A stretch of 64,000 nucleotides of DNA, from assembly GCA_001789205.1 (NCBI GenBank), contig MFYT01000064.1, positions 1 through 64,000 of the forward strand, written 5' to 3'. Below, one piece after another: positions 1-7,295 of this stretch (its first letter is position 1; each line of letters starts with the position of its first letter). Below the pieces are notes generated by a model. That model worked only from the letters and a program-made list of their open reading frames with translations, ran no database searches and had not been told where the DNA came from. The position numbers were made by a program, and so were the translations under genes. Source of the DNA: Candidatus Raymondbacteria bacterium RIFOXYA2_FULL_49_16. GTDB lineage: Bacteria > Fibrobacterota > OXYB2-FULL-49-7 > XYB2-FULL-49-35.

Positions 1-11
1 TTGATCAACTG

Positions 12-34
12 GCGCTTTACACGAAAAAAAGCGC
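12..34. terminator. weak hairpin downstream of the first lipoprotein gene
   Basis: A 7-bp inverted repeat (GCGCTTT at 12-18, AAAGCGC at 28-34) lies just past the stop codon of the leftward gene that ends at 44. It could end leftward transcription, but no clear U-tract follows on the minus strand, so the call is weak. Confidence 0.3.
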
Positions 35-43
35 GAGAAAAAT

Positions 44-1156
44 TTAAATACAAAAAGTGTAAAAATTAAGTGGTCGTGGCACTAGCACCGGAACAGAGGC
101 AAACATCATGGTACAGTAGCAGTCCACAGGAACTGGAGGCATTGGCGGCAGGACCGGATCATCGGGATATTCAATGGCTTTCGTGACTGTTGCAAAGCTG
201 AAGGTATAGCCGCTGTCCACCGTATTTCCTCCGGAATCCTTTGCCGCTGTTGAGAAAGACACCGTATATATAGTGTCTTTTGGCGGATAAAAATAATAGG
301 TCATTGACATTACGTGTTTCGGCGGGTCCCATACAGGCATGATCATTGCGCCGGGAGATGAAGCCGTGGCAGTCCCTGCCTCGGCCATGTAACCTCCGCC
401 TGACGCGGTCATTGTTCCCGCGGTACGGTCGAGGGTTATGTAGTCGCAACCTCCGGGTACAGGGGGATCGGTTGGCACAAACCAGTTTTCCCAGGTGAAA
501 TAGCCGTCTGTGGCGTTTGTAATACTGAATGACTGCTCGATGCTGACCCTGTCCATGGGCTTTGTGAAAAAGACCGTGACAGCAACCATTGGCTGATACA
601 TGGGGTATCCTGGTTCCACAATGCCGGTTGAACCAACGCTGCCGTCCATGGGCATTGGGTACACTGTGTCAACTATTATATTGCCTGGTTCCCACAGAGT
701 CACCACTTCACCGTTTGAAGGATAGTGCCAAAGCACAAAATCGGATTGGGGCGCCAGATAAGGATATGTCGGATCGTCCGGATACACCATACCGTAATCC
801 ACGGTCATTTCGCCGCACGAAATAATCCCGATTTCCCCCAGATAGACATCAGCGCCCTGCTCCACGCTGATGGTATTCTGATATTCCTTTCCATCTGCAG
901 TGACCACGGTAAGCATATATGAGCCTGCCTCAAGACCGGGAAATTCGATTGTGTTTCCCGTAACCGCAATGGTGTCGCTGGAATTCTCACCCGTAAGCAC
1001 AAGTTTGCCGCCGGTCAATTCGTCCGATACGCTTGCCGAAATAGAAGCCTTGGTATCTGGCTGGCTGTCCGCAGGGTTGTCGGCTTTGGAACAACCGGAC
1101 CATAGAGCCAGCCCCACAGCAACACACGTAGCAAAAACCAATCCGTGTTTTCTCAT
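44..1156 (-). CDS. lipoprotein with Ig-like fold, function unknown
   Basis: The protein starts with a lipoprotein signal peptide whose lipobox reads LWSGC, so the mature protein should be anchored to a membrane through Cys. The early part (VSDELTGGKLVLTGENSS) resembles a carboxypeptidase-regulatory or Big-type beta-sandwich. The middle (VAVTVFFTKPMDRVSIEQSF) has the look of an SbsA-type bacterial Ig-like domain. The start at 1156 is preferred over the ATG at 1162 because AGGAG at 1163-1167 stands 6 nt before it. It has no PNPFNP sorting tail. The final residues (VLVPRPLNFYTFCI) are odd and may be a frameshifted tail. It is followed on the same strand's upstream side by a sorted secreted protein, suggesting a surface-protein group. 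I do not recognise a specific function. Confidence 0.8.
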   Translation of the reverse strand: MRKHGLVFATCVAVGLALWSGCSKADNPADSQPDTKASISASVSDELTGGKLVLTGENSSDTIAVTGNTIEFPGLEAGSYMLTVVTADGKEYQNTISVEQGADVYLGEIGIISCGEMTVDYGMVYPDDPTYPYLAPQSDFVLWHYPSNGEVVTLWEPGNIIVDTVYPMPMDGSVGSTGIVEPGYPMYQPMVAVTVFFTKPMDRVSIEQSFSITNATDGYFTWENWFVPTDPPVPGGCDYITLDRTAGTMTASGGGYMAEAGTATASSPGAMIMPVWDPPKHVMSMTYYFYPPKDTIYTVSFSTAAKDSGGNTVDSGYTFSFATVTKAIEYPDDPVLPPMPPVPVDCYCTMMFASVPVLVPRPLNFYTFCI

Positions 1157-1197
1157 CACCATCTCCTATTAATTATGTATGACAAACCCACCCTGTC

Positions 1198-2883
1198 CTA
1201 TCGCTGGAGCAACAGTTTCTTTGAATATACATTCTTTCCTGAAATCACCTTTAAAAGATATACCCCGCTGGCAAGATTTGAGGCGTCCCAGGTTATGCCA
1301 GCAGCCAGTTGACTGGCTGTAGCCGGCAATGTCTGGATCAAATTTCCATGAATAGAATATATTTTAATTTCTATTTTCTTGCTGCCAGCTGCCCACTGCC
1401 CACCCGCTTCACCTACGAAGCGAGGCAGGCTGCCAACTATTTTGGTTCTTGGATTAAAAGGATTGGGCGCAACAGTGAGACCCGTTGCAGCGCTCGCGGC
1501 CCGCGATGATTCGGTTTTCATGGACCATAAATCAATGGCCAGGACTCCCTCCATAAACCAGTTAAGTCTGACCAAGCCCTGACGGTAGTATGATTGTTGG
1601 CTGTTATAACGCGAGGCATAATACGCATAATCGATATATGGATCGAGTGATACGCCCGAAAACGACAGTTGCCCGTTTCGGTCAGTATACCCTCCATAGT
1701 TTTGCGATATACCCGCGCTCTTAGCCAGAGGCTGTTTCAGCAGCATGGGGCAGATGAGCATTTCCCGGCCGCCGGTTAGGGACACATAGACGCTCTCCGC
1801 TGGGCTGCCATCGATTGTAGCAACAATATCGATGCCCGCGGCAGGCGGCGTGTTGGCCGTGTCGAGTAGTTCAAAGGACAGGTCCATCTGCGGTGGAATA
1901 CTTTTTGATACCGGATACTGGCTGGTATAAAGCGCCTGGGGGAAATATCCGTCCTTCTGCACGGTGATCTCAAAATCGACTCCGGCATAGGGCAGATTGA
2001 GCGTAAACTGGCCAAACTGGTCAGTAGTTGTCCTGAATGTATCCAGCGCCAAGGCATTGTCCACAAGAAACCACCAGTCGGAGCACTCTTCAGCTCGTAT
2101 CGCTGTGACCATAACGCCCCCAACTGGCCGGGGTATGGCATTGATAAGAGGATGCTGCATAATCGTAACATGACCGTCCACAACCATGAAATCATGCACT
2201 GTGAAAGTCCCCACTGTTATCGAATCCTCGATAATGACCGTGTATTCACCAGCGTCAAGCTGGCCCAGGTCGAATGAGGGGCCATACTGCTGCGGGTCAA
2301 TGTTACCGCATAAAAGCCGGGGATCAGGAGGTATTTCAGTCCAGCTCAGGGAAACGGTACCTCGCTGAATATGGAAATTGGAAACATACGTCGGCGGACA
2401 GGCAATACTCACCCGGCCAAGGACAAGATCGAGCGTTACCGGTTGTCCCGTGACAGACATTGCCGGAATCGTCTCGATTCGGGGATATATCCGTACGCTT
2501 CCCAAAGGGCTGATGTTGCAGCCGGCCATAATACAAACCATTTCGGTATTGACCTCATAAGCCTTATACACGCCTGCCCTGTTGAACACCACAGTATTGG
2601 AGTAATAGGGCAAAATAACAATGAGACCGGACGTATCAGTGGTTGTGCTGATAAGCATCGAGTCTCCGGATACGGCAAGACCGGAAATGGTTTTCCGCGG
2701 CGTGGATGTGAGGAAAACACCCACACTTTCGCAGGTGCGCGGCTGCCCATACGCAACAGGCGCAGTGCCGTCGGTATAAAACGTTATTGAGGAATTGTAA
2801 CTATAAATCGGCGCAACAAATCCCTGCGCTGTGGCATATGCGGCCAGCATAAAAAGACCGGCACATAGCGCTTTTCTGATCAT
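1198..2883 (-). CDS. secreted protein with type IX-type sorting tail
   Basis: A Sec signal peptide (MIRKALCAGLFMLAAYATAQ) is followed by about 460 residues of beta-rich sequence with carboxypeptidase-regulatory-like stretches (for example TTTDQFGQFTLNLPYAGVDF near residue 285). The C-terminus carries a sorting domain of the TIGR04183 type: APNPFNPRT, then WDASNLASGVYLLKV, and a final KKLLLQR. Between the first two strands of that domain the protein has an extra loop of roughly 15 residues (GEAGGQWAAG) encoded by heptamer repeats and a hairpin (see the repeat entry at 1381-1439). The stop of the upstream lipoprotein gene lies 10 nt before this start, so the two are probably co-transcribed. Enzymatic function is not evident; a surface or extracellular structural role is inferred. 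Confidence 0.85.
   Translation of the reverse strand: MIRKALCAGLFMLAAYATAQGFVAPIYSYNSSITFYTDGTAPVAYGQPRTCESVGVFLTSTPRKTISGLAVSGDSMLISTTTDTSGLIVILPYYSNTVVFNRAGVYKAYEVNTEMVCIMAGCNISPLGSVRIYPRIETIPAMSVTGQPVTLDLVLGRVSIACPPTYVSNFHIQRGTVSLSWTEIPPDPRLLCGNIDPQQYGPSFDLGQLDAGEYTVIIEDSITVGTFTVHDFMVVDGHVTIMQHPLINAIPRPVGGVMVTAIRAEECSDWWFLVDNALALDTFRTTTDQFGQFTLNLPYAGVDFEITVQKDGYFPQALYTSQYPVSKSIPPQMDLSFELLDTANTPPAAGIDIVATIDGSPAESVYVSLTGGREMLICPMLLKQPLAKSAGISQNYGGYTDRNGQLSFSGVSLDPYIDYAYYASRYNSQQSYYRQGLVRLNWFMEGVLAIDLWSMKTESSRAASAATGLTVAPNPFNPRTKIVGSLPRFVGEAGGQWAAGSKKIEIKIYSIHGNLIQTLPATASQLAAGITWDASNLASGVYLLKVISGKNVYSKKLLLQR
1381..1439. repeat. heptamer repeats plus hairpin, in frame inside a CDS
   Basis: Three consecutive heptamers (GCTGCCA, GCTGCCC, ACTGCCC; 1381-1401) run into an imperfect hairpin: CTGCC 1396-1400 pairs with GGCAG 1424-1428, and CGCTTC 1405-1410 pairs with GAAGCG 1417-1422. 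The element lies within the sorting domain of the 1198-2883 protein and keeps its frame. It looks like a small inserted palindromic element rather than ancestral coding sequence. Confidence 0.6.
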
Positions 2884-2893
2884 AAAAACCTCC

Positions 2894-3694
2894 TTAGTGG
2901 TTCTCGATAATGAAATAGTCGATTGTTATAGATCCGTTGGTTATGCTGATGGAACCGGTGACGCCGTTGTACGCGACATTAACAGAATCAGTAACAGCTG
3001 CCGCGGGCATCATATGTACGGAAATCCCGGAATAAGGAATCACTACAACAGCGTTCGTCATTGAAGCAACAGAAGTGACAAATAACGGCGAGTTGCCGGC
3101 AACAGTTGTGTCCCTGGGTCCAATGGTGAAAGTGGACAATATTTCAAAGCTGTAATCGCCTGATGGGATACTATCAAAATGGAACGAATCGTTGCTTGAT
3201 ATTGTGTCGAAATACGGCGTACCGACAAGCCACACAGCGAACGACTGAGCGACCATGTTCGCGGTATCGGAAATCGTCCCCGTGATATTCATGGTGTTTT
3301 GCAGCACAAGCGTATCGAGCGCATTGCTTGGGACCAGGGACGCATGCTCTTTATCATAATAAAAATATCCCGAGAAAAACTTAAGTCCGTCCTTGCACCC
3401 GATAATGCTATAGTACCCGCTATGCCGCGGCGCCAGCGCGAACTTCCCATTGGCGCCTGATGCCGCAATTGTGTCCAGTTCCCATGCATAGTCTCCCAAA
3501 CTATCGACCTGGATCGCATAGAGAGAAATCGTCGCAGAAGCGACCACATGGATTTCGTCCAAGGCAATTGAGGCATACACGCTGCCCGAGAGCGCATTGG
3601 GCGACTCGGACCCGGTACCGGCAATATCACCTGGCCCGCCGGACCCGCACCCGGCTGCTACCGCCAGTATTACAAATAAAAGACCGTATTTCAT
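2894..3694 (-). CDS. lipoprotein coupled to a TIGR02147-family gene
   Basis: The N-terminus is a lipoprotein signal peptide with lipobox VAAGC (MKYGLLFVILAVAAGC). The rest is 240 residues of beta-rich sequence with two or three carboxypeptidase-regulatory-like units (SGSVYASIALDEIHVVASAT, then ITGTISDTANMVAQSFAVWL). The start codon overlaps the stop of the upstream TIGR02147 gene by ATGA (3691-3694), which predicts translational coupling. The same arrangement, a TIGR02147 gene with an ATGA overlap into a lipoprotein gene, recurs at 52898-55470. The gene is followed 10 nt later by the sorted protein gene at 2883, so regulator-like gene, lipoprotein, sorted protein and lipoprotein may form one operon. 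Function unknown. Confidence 0.8.
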   Translation of the reverse strand: MKYGLLFVILAVAAGCGSGGPGDIAGTGSESPNALSGSVYASIALDEIHVVASATISLYAIQVDSLGDYAWELDTIAASGANGKFALAPRHSGYYSIIGCKDGLKFFSGYFYYDKEHASLVPSNALDTLVLQNTMNITGTISDTANMVAQSFAVWLVGTPYFDTISSNDSFHFDSIPSGDYSFEILSTFTIGPRDTTVAGNSPLFVTSVASMTNAVVVIPYSGISVHMMPAAAVTDSVNVAYNGVTGSISITNGSITIDYFIIENH

Positions 3695-4542
3695 GACCCC
3701 ACCGCCTGCCGAGCCACGGGAAAAAATTGCACGTTCATCTGATAGACCGCATCAGCGGGCCGCGAATCATTCACCGCAAAATTAAGCACCTTTTTCTTGA
3801 ATTCACGGACCATTTCCTTGATCTCCTGCGCGCACTCGCTGGACACGCCAATGGTGCACCCACTCACTTCGCGCTCGTCCTGCGTAAACCGTTCAATGGC
3901 CTCTTTTCCAAGGTCCGCCATGCTCCGGTTGAAATTCCGGATTGCCAGGGTTGAAAGATCAGGATCGACTTCGAGCTTTGGGGTTTGCTGGGAAAGGGTA
4001 GTGTCCTCATGCTGTTTTAGTAGGCCAAGACGAAGCAAAAGTTCAATGGATTTTTTCGCCTCACTGGGTTTAATGGAAGGGACAAGATGTTCGGCGATCC
4101 AGTCAGGACTGTTTTTAAATCCCGGAAGCGCCGCAAGTTCGCGGATGGCCGCGTTGTACCAGTTTGAATAATATTCATATTGATGGGCACCGAGAGTGGC
4201 GCTCTTTTTTACCTGCTGCAGTTTGAGCACTTCACGGTAATGCTTGTTTTTCTCCTCTTCACTCCCGCTTTGGTTGAATAGCACGAGGTTCTGGAGGTAT
4301 TCGGTCTCGGTTTTCGTAAGGTTGAACGCAATGGCGAATTTGAGAAGACTCCCGGACGTGAGGTTTTTCTTCGCATCAATGACTTCCTTGAGCGCGCTTG
4401 GCGAAGCGAGACCCGCTTTTTGTGAAACATACCTGCAGGTAAAATGGCGATTTCTGGCCCTATGATATGAAAAAAGATCGCGCAGAAAGGTCCGGTAGTT
4501 GGAATATAAAAAAATATTCGGCGCGGTTTTTCTTGGTCTCAT
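3691..4542 (-). CDS. TIGR02147 / DUF4423-like family protein
   Basis: The 283-residue protein matches the layout of TIGR02147, a family described from Fibrobacter: an N-terminal part beginning with a tyrosine-rich YRTFLRDLF helix, a helix-turn-helix-like stretch (LASPSALKEVIDAKKNLTSG), then a helical body containing HQYEYYSNWYNAAIRELAAL and a C-terminal MNVQFFPVAR. The paralogue at 52898 shares the anchors YDYYSCWYNPIIRELA and MNIQLFPVSR. Its molecular job is not established; the N-terminal fold suggests a DNA-binding regulator. The ATG at 4542 is chosen over TTG at 4563 because it begins the conserved region; neither has a clear ribosome binding site. It is translationally coupled to the lipoprotein gene that follows. 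Confidence 0.85.
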   Translation of the reverse strand: MRPRKTAPNIFLYSNYRTFLRDLFSYHRARNRHFTCRYVSQKAGLASPSALKEVIDAKKNLTSGSLLKFAIAFNLTKTETEYLQNLVLFNQSGSEEEKNKHYREVLKLQQVKKSATLGAHQYEYYSNWYNAAIRELAALPGFKNSPDWIAEHLVPSIKPSEAKKSIELLLRLGLLKQHEDTTLSQQTPKLEVDPDLSTLAIRNFNRSMADLGKEAIERFTQDEREVSGCTIGVSSECAQEIKEMVREFKKKVLNFAVNDSRPADAVYQMNVQFFPVARQAVGS

Positions 4543-4605
4543 ATTATTTATAATATAGACCAAAGCACCCTGGCTTGCAAGATGTTTCTGCGTTTATTTT
4601 AAACA

Positions 4606-4703
4606 TTTCGTACTTCATAGCGTACATACAATTACCTATCTCATTTTAATTCATTGTTTTATGTTTATTTTAGTATGTTTTATTATATTTTTTGCGTACG
4701 CAA
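4606..4703. promoter_or_regulatory. GTAC palindromes between TIGR02147 gene and ppiD
   Basis: The 260-bp AT-rich divergent spacer 4543-4803 contains a perfect 12-bp palindrome TTGCGTACGCAA at 4692-4703 and two further CGTAC cores near 4607 and 4620. A GTAC-centred inverted repeat also precedes the second TIGR02147 gene. They are candidate operators; no clear sigma-70 promoter pair stood out here. Confidence 0.35.
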
Positions 4704-4803
4704 CATCCATTATATAGCCTCATTCCAAAATGATATCCTTGATACGAAAGAATGTACTTTGTTATTTTATCGGTTCTAAATATTCGAAGGAGATTGCCGC
4801 ACT

Positions 4804-6627
4804 ATGATAATGGAAAAAATGAGAAGCGGGACTGTGGTCAAATGGGTCATGTATATCGTGATTGTGGCCTTTGTGGGCACCATCATCTTTGCCTGGGGCA
4901 TGGACCTTGGCGGAACACGGTTCCAGAAAATGACCGTGGGAAAAGTGGGAAAAAACACCATCTCGTACCAGGCCTTTGACGAGGAACTGAAAAACAGGCT
5001 CCAGCAGCAGCGTGGCTCAGGCGAAAACCTTTCCGCATACCAGTCAGCGACAATGCGAGACGAACTTTTTCAGAACATGGTTGCCCAATACATCCTGACC
5101 GAGAAGATCAGGGCCCTGGGCCTCAAGGCGTCGCCCGATGAACTCATCAACTATTTCAGGGGCAATCCTCCTCCAGGCCTGGCGAACAACCCCTATTTCA
5201 AAAAAGCCGACAGCGTCACCTTTGACACGGCAAAATACCTCCAGTTCCTCGATTCACCCGAAACCTACAATATTCCCGGCATGGCGTATCTCGAAGACTA
5301 TGCCTCACGTTTCACCATTCCCACCAACCAGTTGCAGTTGCTCATCAGCCAGTCGGTCAAAGTCACGGAATTGGACGCCCGGCGACAGGTTGTCGCTGCC
5401 GAGGAAAAGGCCGATATCGAATACGCGCACATGTCCGCGTCCGCCATGGATCTCGCGAACGCCCCGATAACCGGCCAGGAAATTGAGGAATACTACAAAA
5501 ACAATCCCGACTCATTCAAAACCGAAGGAATGAGCGACCTGGAATATGTTTCCCTGCCCAAACTCGCAACAGCGCAGGACGACAGCATAACCCTGGCCGA
5601 AATAGAGGACATCTACGCCAGGCTCATGAACGGCGAACGGTTCGAGGCCCTTGCTGTGGAAGCTTCGGACGATGCCACAGTCAAAGACTCAGGCAGTCTG
5701 GGCACCTTTGGCAAAGGATCAATGGTAAAACCCTTTGAGGAAGCCGCCTTTGCGCTTAAACCGGGTGAAATCTCAAAACCAATCAAGACCCGTTTTGGAT
5801 ACCATATCATCAAAGTATATGGAAAAAACCTGAAGGATTCAACTATTACGGCCAGCCATATCCTGCTGAAAGTAAAGCCATCTAACACCACGACCGACAA
5901 CCTGAAAGAAAAAGCGGATTCCATTGTTGCTGAGATTGGCCGCGGCGCATTGCTCAAGGACCTTGCCGCCAAATACGGCCTCTCCTACAATGCCACGGGC
6001 GTCTTCCAGAAAGGGGAACCCGTGCCCGGCTTTACCGGCGAGGGTAAGTATGTATCCGGCGTCCGCAGCTTTGCCTTTCAGACGGAAAAACGCGTTGAGA
6101 CGTTCGAAAGTGACGAGTCCTTTTTCATCTTTTGTATCGTAAAACAGAGTCCCAAGGGCAAGGCGCCGCTCGATCTTGTCAAAGACAAGATCAAATACGC
6201 CATTGAAATCCGGAAAAAAGACGCAATGGCCAAAAACCGTATGGACGCGGTTTATGCCAAACTCCAGGCCGGCATTGCGCTCAAAAACGTTGCCACAGTC
6301 GATAATCTGTGCACCTATACCGATAGGCCCGGTGCCACCCGTTCACAATATCTCCCCTACCTTGCGGCATCCTCAGAGGCTGTCTACCAAGCCTTTGGCC
6401 TGGCTGACGGGCAGATGACGGGCGTAGTGAAAACGCCCAATGGCTACAGCGTCATCCGGATGGTGAAGAAATACCCCCTTTCAGAGGAAGATATCACCAA
6501 AAAAATCCCTGAGACAATACGCGGCATGTACGAGCAGCAACGGTATATGGCGTATTCAGACTGGTTTGAAAAAGAAAAGAAAGACCTGAAAATAGAGAAC
6601 AATCTTGACCAGTTCTATGCCCAGTAA
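4804..6627 (+). CDS. ppiD: membrane-anchored periplasmic peptidyl-prolyl isomerase, PpiD/SurA-like
   Basis: This 607-residue protein assists folding of exported proteins. A single membrane anchor lies near the N-terminus ([20 protein letters not shown]), typical of PpiD. A SurA_N-like helical region follows (residues about 40-200, [17 protein letters not shown]). A parvulin domain sits around residues 230-345, with the signatures [19 protein letters not shown] and [13 protein letters not shown]; a second degenerate parvulin-like unit begins at [17 protein letters not shown] at 4786-4792 precedes the ATG at 4804 by 11 nt; an in-frame ATG at 4810 is the alternative. In a genome with many large secreted beta-sandwich proteins, it probably serves them on the way to the outer membrane. 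PpiD is favoured over SurA because of the anchor. Confidence 0.85.
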   Translation: MIMEKMRSGTVVKWVMYIVIVAFVGTIIFAWGMDLGGTRFQKMTVGKVGKNTISYQAFDEELKNRLQQQRGSGENLSAYQSATMRDELFQNMVAQYILTEKIRALGLKASPDELINYFRGNPPPGLANNPYFKKADSVTFDTAKYLQFLDSPETYNIPGMAYLEDYASRFTIPTNQLQLLISQSVKVTELDARRQVVAAEEKADIEYAHMSASAMDLANAPITGQEIEEYYKNNPDSFKTEGMSDLEYVSLPKLATAQDDSITLAEIEDIYARLMNGERFEALAVEASDDATVKDSGSLGTFGKGSMVKPFEEAAFALKPGEISKPIKTRFGYHIIKVYGKNLKDSTITASHILLKVKPSNTTTDNLKEKADSIVAEIGRGALLKDLAAKYGLSYNATGVFQKGEPVPGFTGEGKYVSGVRSFAFQTEKRVETFESDESFFIFCIVKQSPKGKAPLDLVKDKIKYAIEIRKKDAMAKNRMDAVYAKLQAGIALKNVATVDNLCTYTDRPGATRSQYLPYLAASSEAVYQAFGLADGQMTGVVKTPNGYSVIRMVKKYPLSEEDITKKIPETIRGMYEQQRYMAYSDWFEKEKKDLKIENNLDQFYAQ

Positions 6628-6671
6628 ATTTGCTTTTTCAGAAAAATTATATTAGATTATAGGTAAGAATT

Positions 6672-6797
6672 ATGTTCAGTAAAATAGTGGCGTTCTCACT
6701 TATCATGGTCCTTTTTGCCGCATCGGTTTCACCGGTCAGCGCAGGGACCACCACACGGAACAAAAGCTGGTCTAAAATTAAAGATCTGTTCCGTTAG
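6672..6797 (+). CDS. small secreted peptide, 41 residues
   Basis: The ORF encodes a clear Sec signal peptide (MFSKIVAFSLIMVLFAASV, cleavage expected after SPVSA) and then a mature peptide of only about 17 residues, GTTTRNKSWSKIKDLFR, which is basic and potentially amphipathic. It begins 45 nt after the ppiD stop on the same strand, so it may be co-transcribed with it. The ribosome binding site is weak (AGGTAAG about 4 nt upstream). Signals, peptides and short envelope proteins all fit; I do not recognise the family. The clean signal peptide is the main support for it being real. Confidence 0.5.
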   Translation: MFSKIVAFSLIMVLFAASVSPVSAGTTTRNKSWSKIKDLFR

Positions 6798-7295
6798 CCA
6801 TATTCCCCCTTCTTCAGATCAATGTTTCTTGGTACAAACCTATACTCTGGGTTCATTTATATATTTACCGACAATTGTATTTAATCAATACATTACTTTA
6901 TTTTTTACTTGTTTTCTAGTCTTTGAACGACTATCTTTCTTAACAAACAGACCTCGTTGAACGTCAATTTTACGCAGTATCATTGAACCAGAAGGTATCT
7001 TAATGATATGCGAGGAAAGCACTATTTCGGCGGGACAGCTAGTTAAGACACCTCGGGCGATAGAACCCCATAACTATTTGTTATTGCAATAGTTACATTT
7101 ATTGTTTACGTATTCTTTAAAAAAACAGGTTTTTATACTATAAATAGGGATGAAAATTAGAATAGGCAGGTCTAATATATTGAACGGTTTATGAACAAAA
7201 CCAGTAACAAAAAACCTGTTTTCCGGATAACTCATTGATTTAATTATTAATTAGAAATGACAACATTTAAATCAATACAAAACAAAGGAGAGGGT
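6798..7295. other. 500-bp AT-rich intergenic region with possible structured RNA
   Basis: No credible gene is seen. The first 170 bp are AT-rich. The stretch 6978-7095 contains three helices in series (see the separate entry), and 7110-7290 is again AT-rich and probably contains the promoter and leader of the large secreted protein gene that starts at 7296. Confidence 0.6.
6978..7095 (+). ncRNA. candidate structured RNA or leader element
   Basis: Three local helices occur in tandem. TATCATT (6978-6984) pairs with AATGATA (7002-7008), and inside it ACC (6987-6989) pairs with GGT (6994-6996) closing an AGAA loop. CGAGG (7011-7015) pairs with CCTCG (7051-7055) around a GC-rich core containing GGCGGGACAGC. 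TAACTATT (7071-7078) pairs with AATAGTTA (7088-7095). The block is more GC-rich than its flanks. I compared it by eye with c-di-GMP-I, SAM and cobalamin riboswitch consensus cores and found no match. Strand is assumed to be that of the downstream gene. Confidence 0.3.

Noticed and set aside
6978-7095. c-di-GMP-I (GEMM) riboswitch
   Set aside because: The GGGAC and GAGGAAAG strings recall it or RNase P, but the conserved receptor and tetraloop elements are absent.
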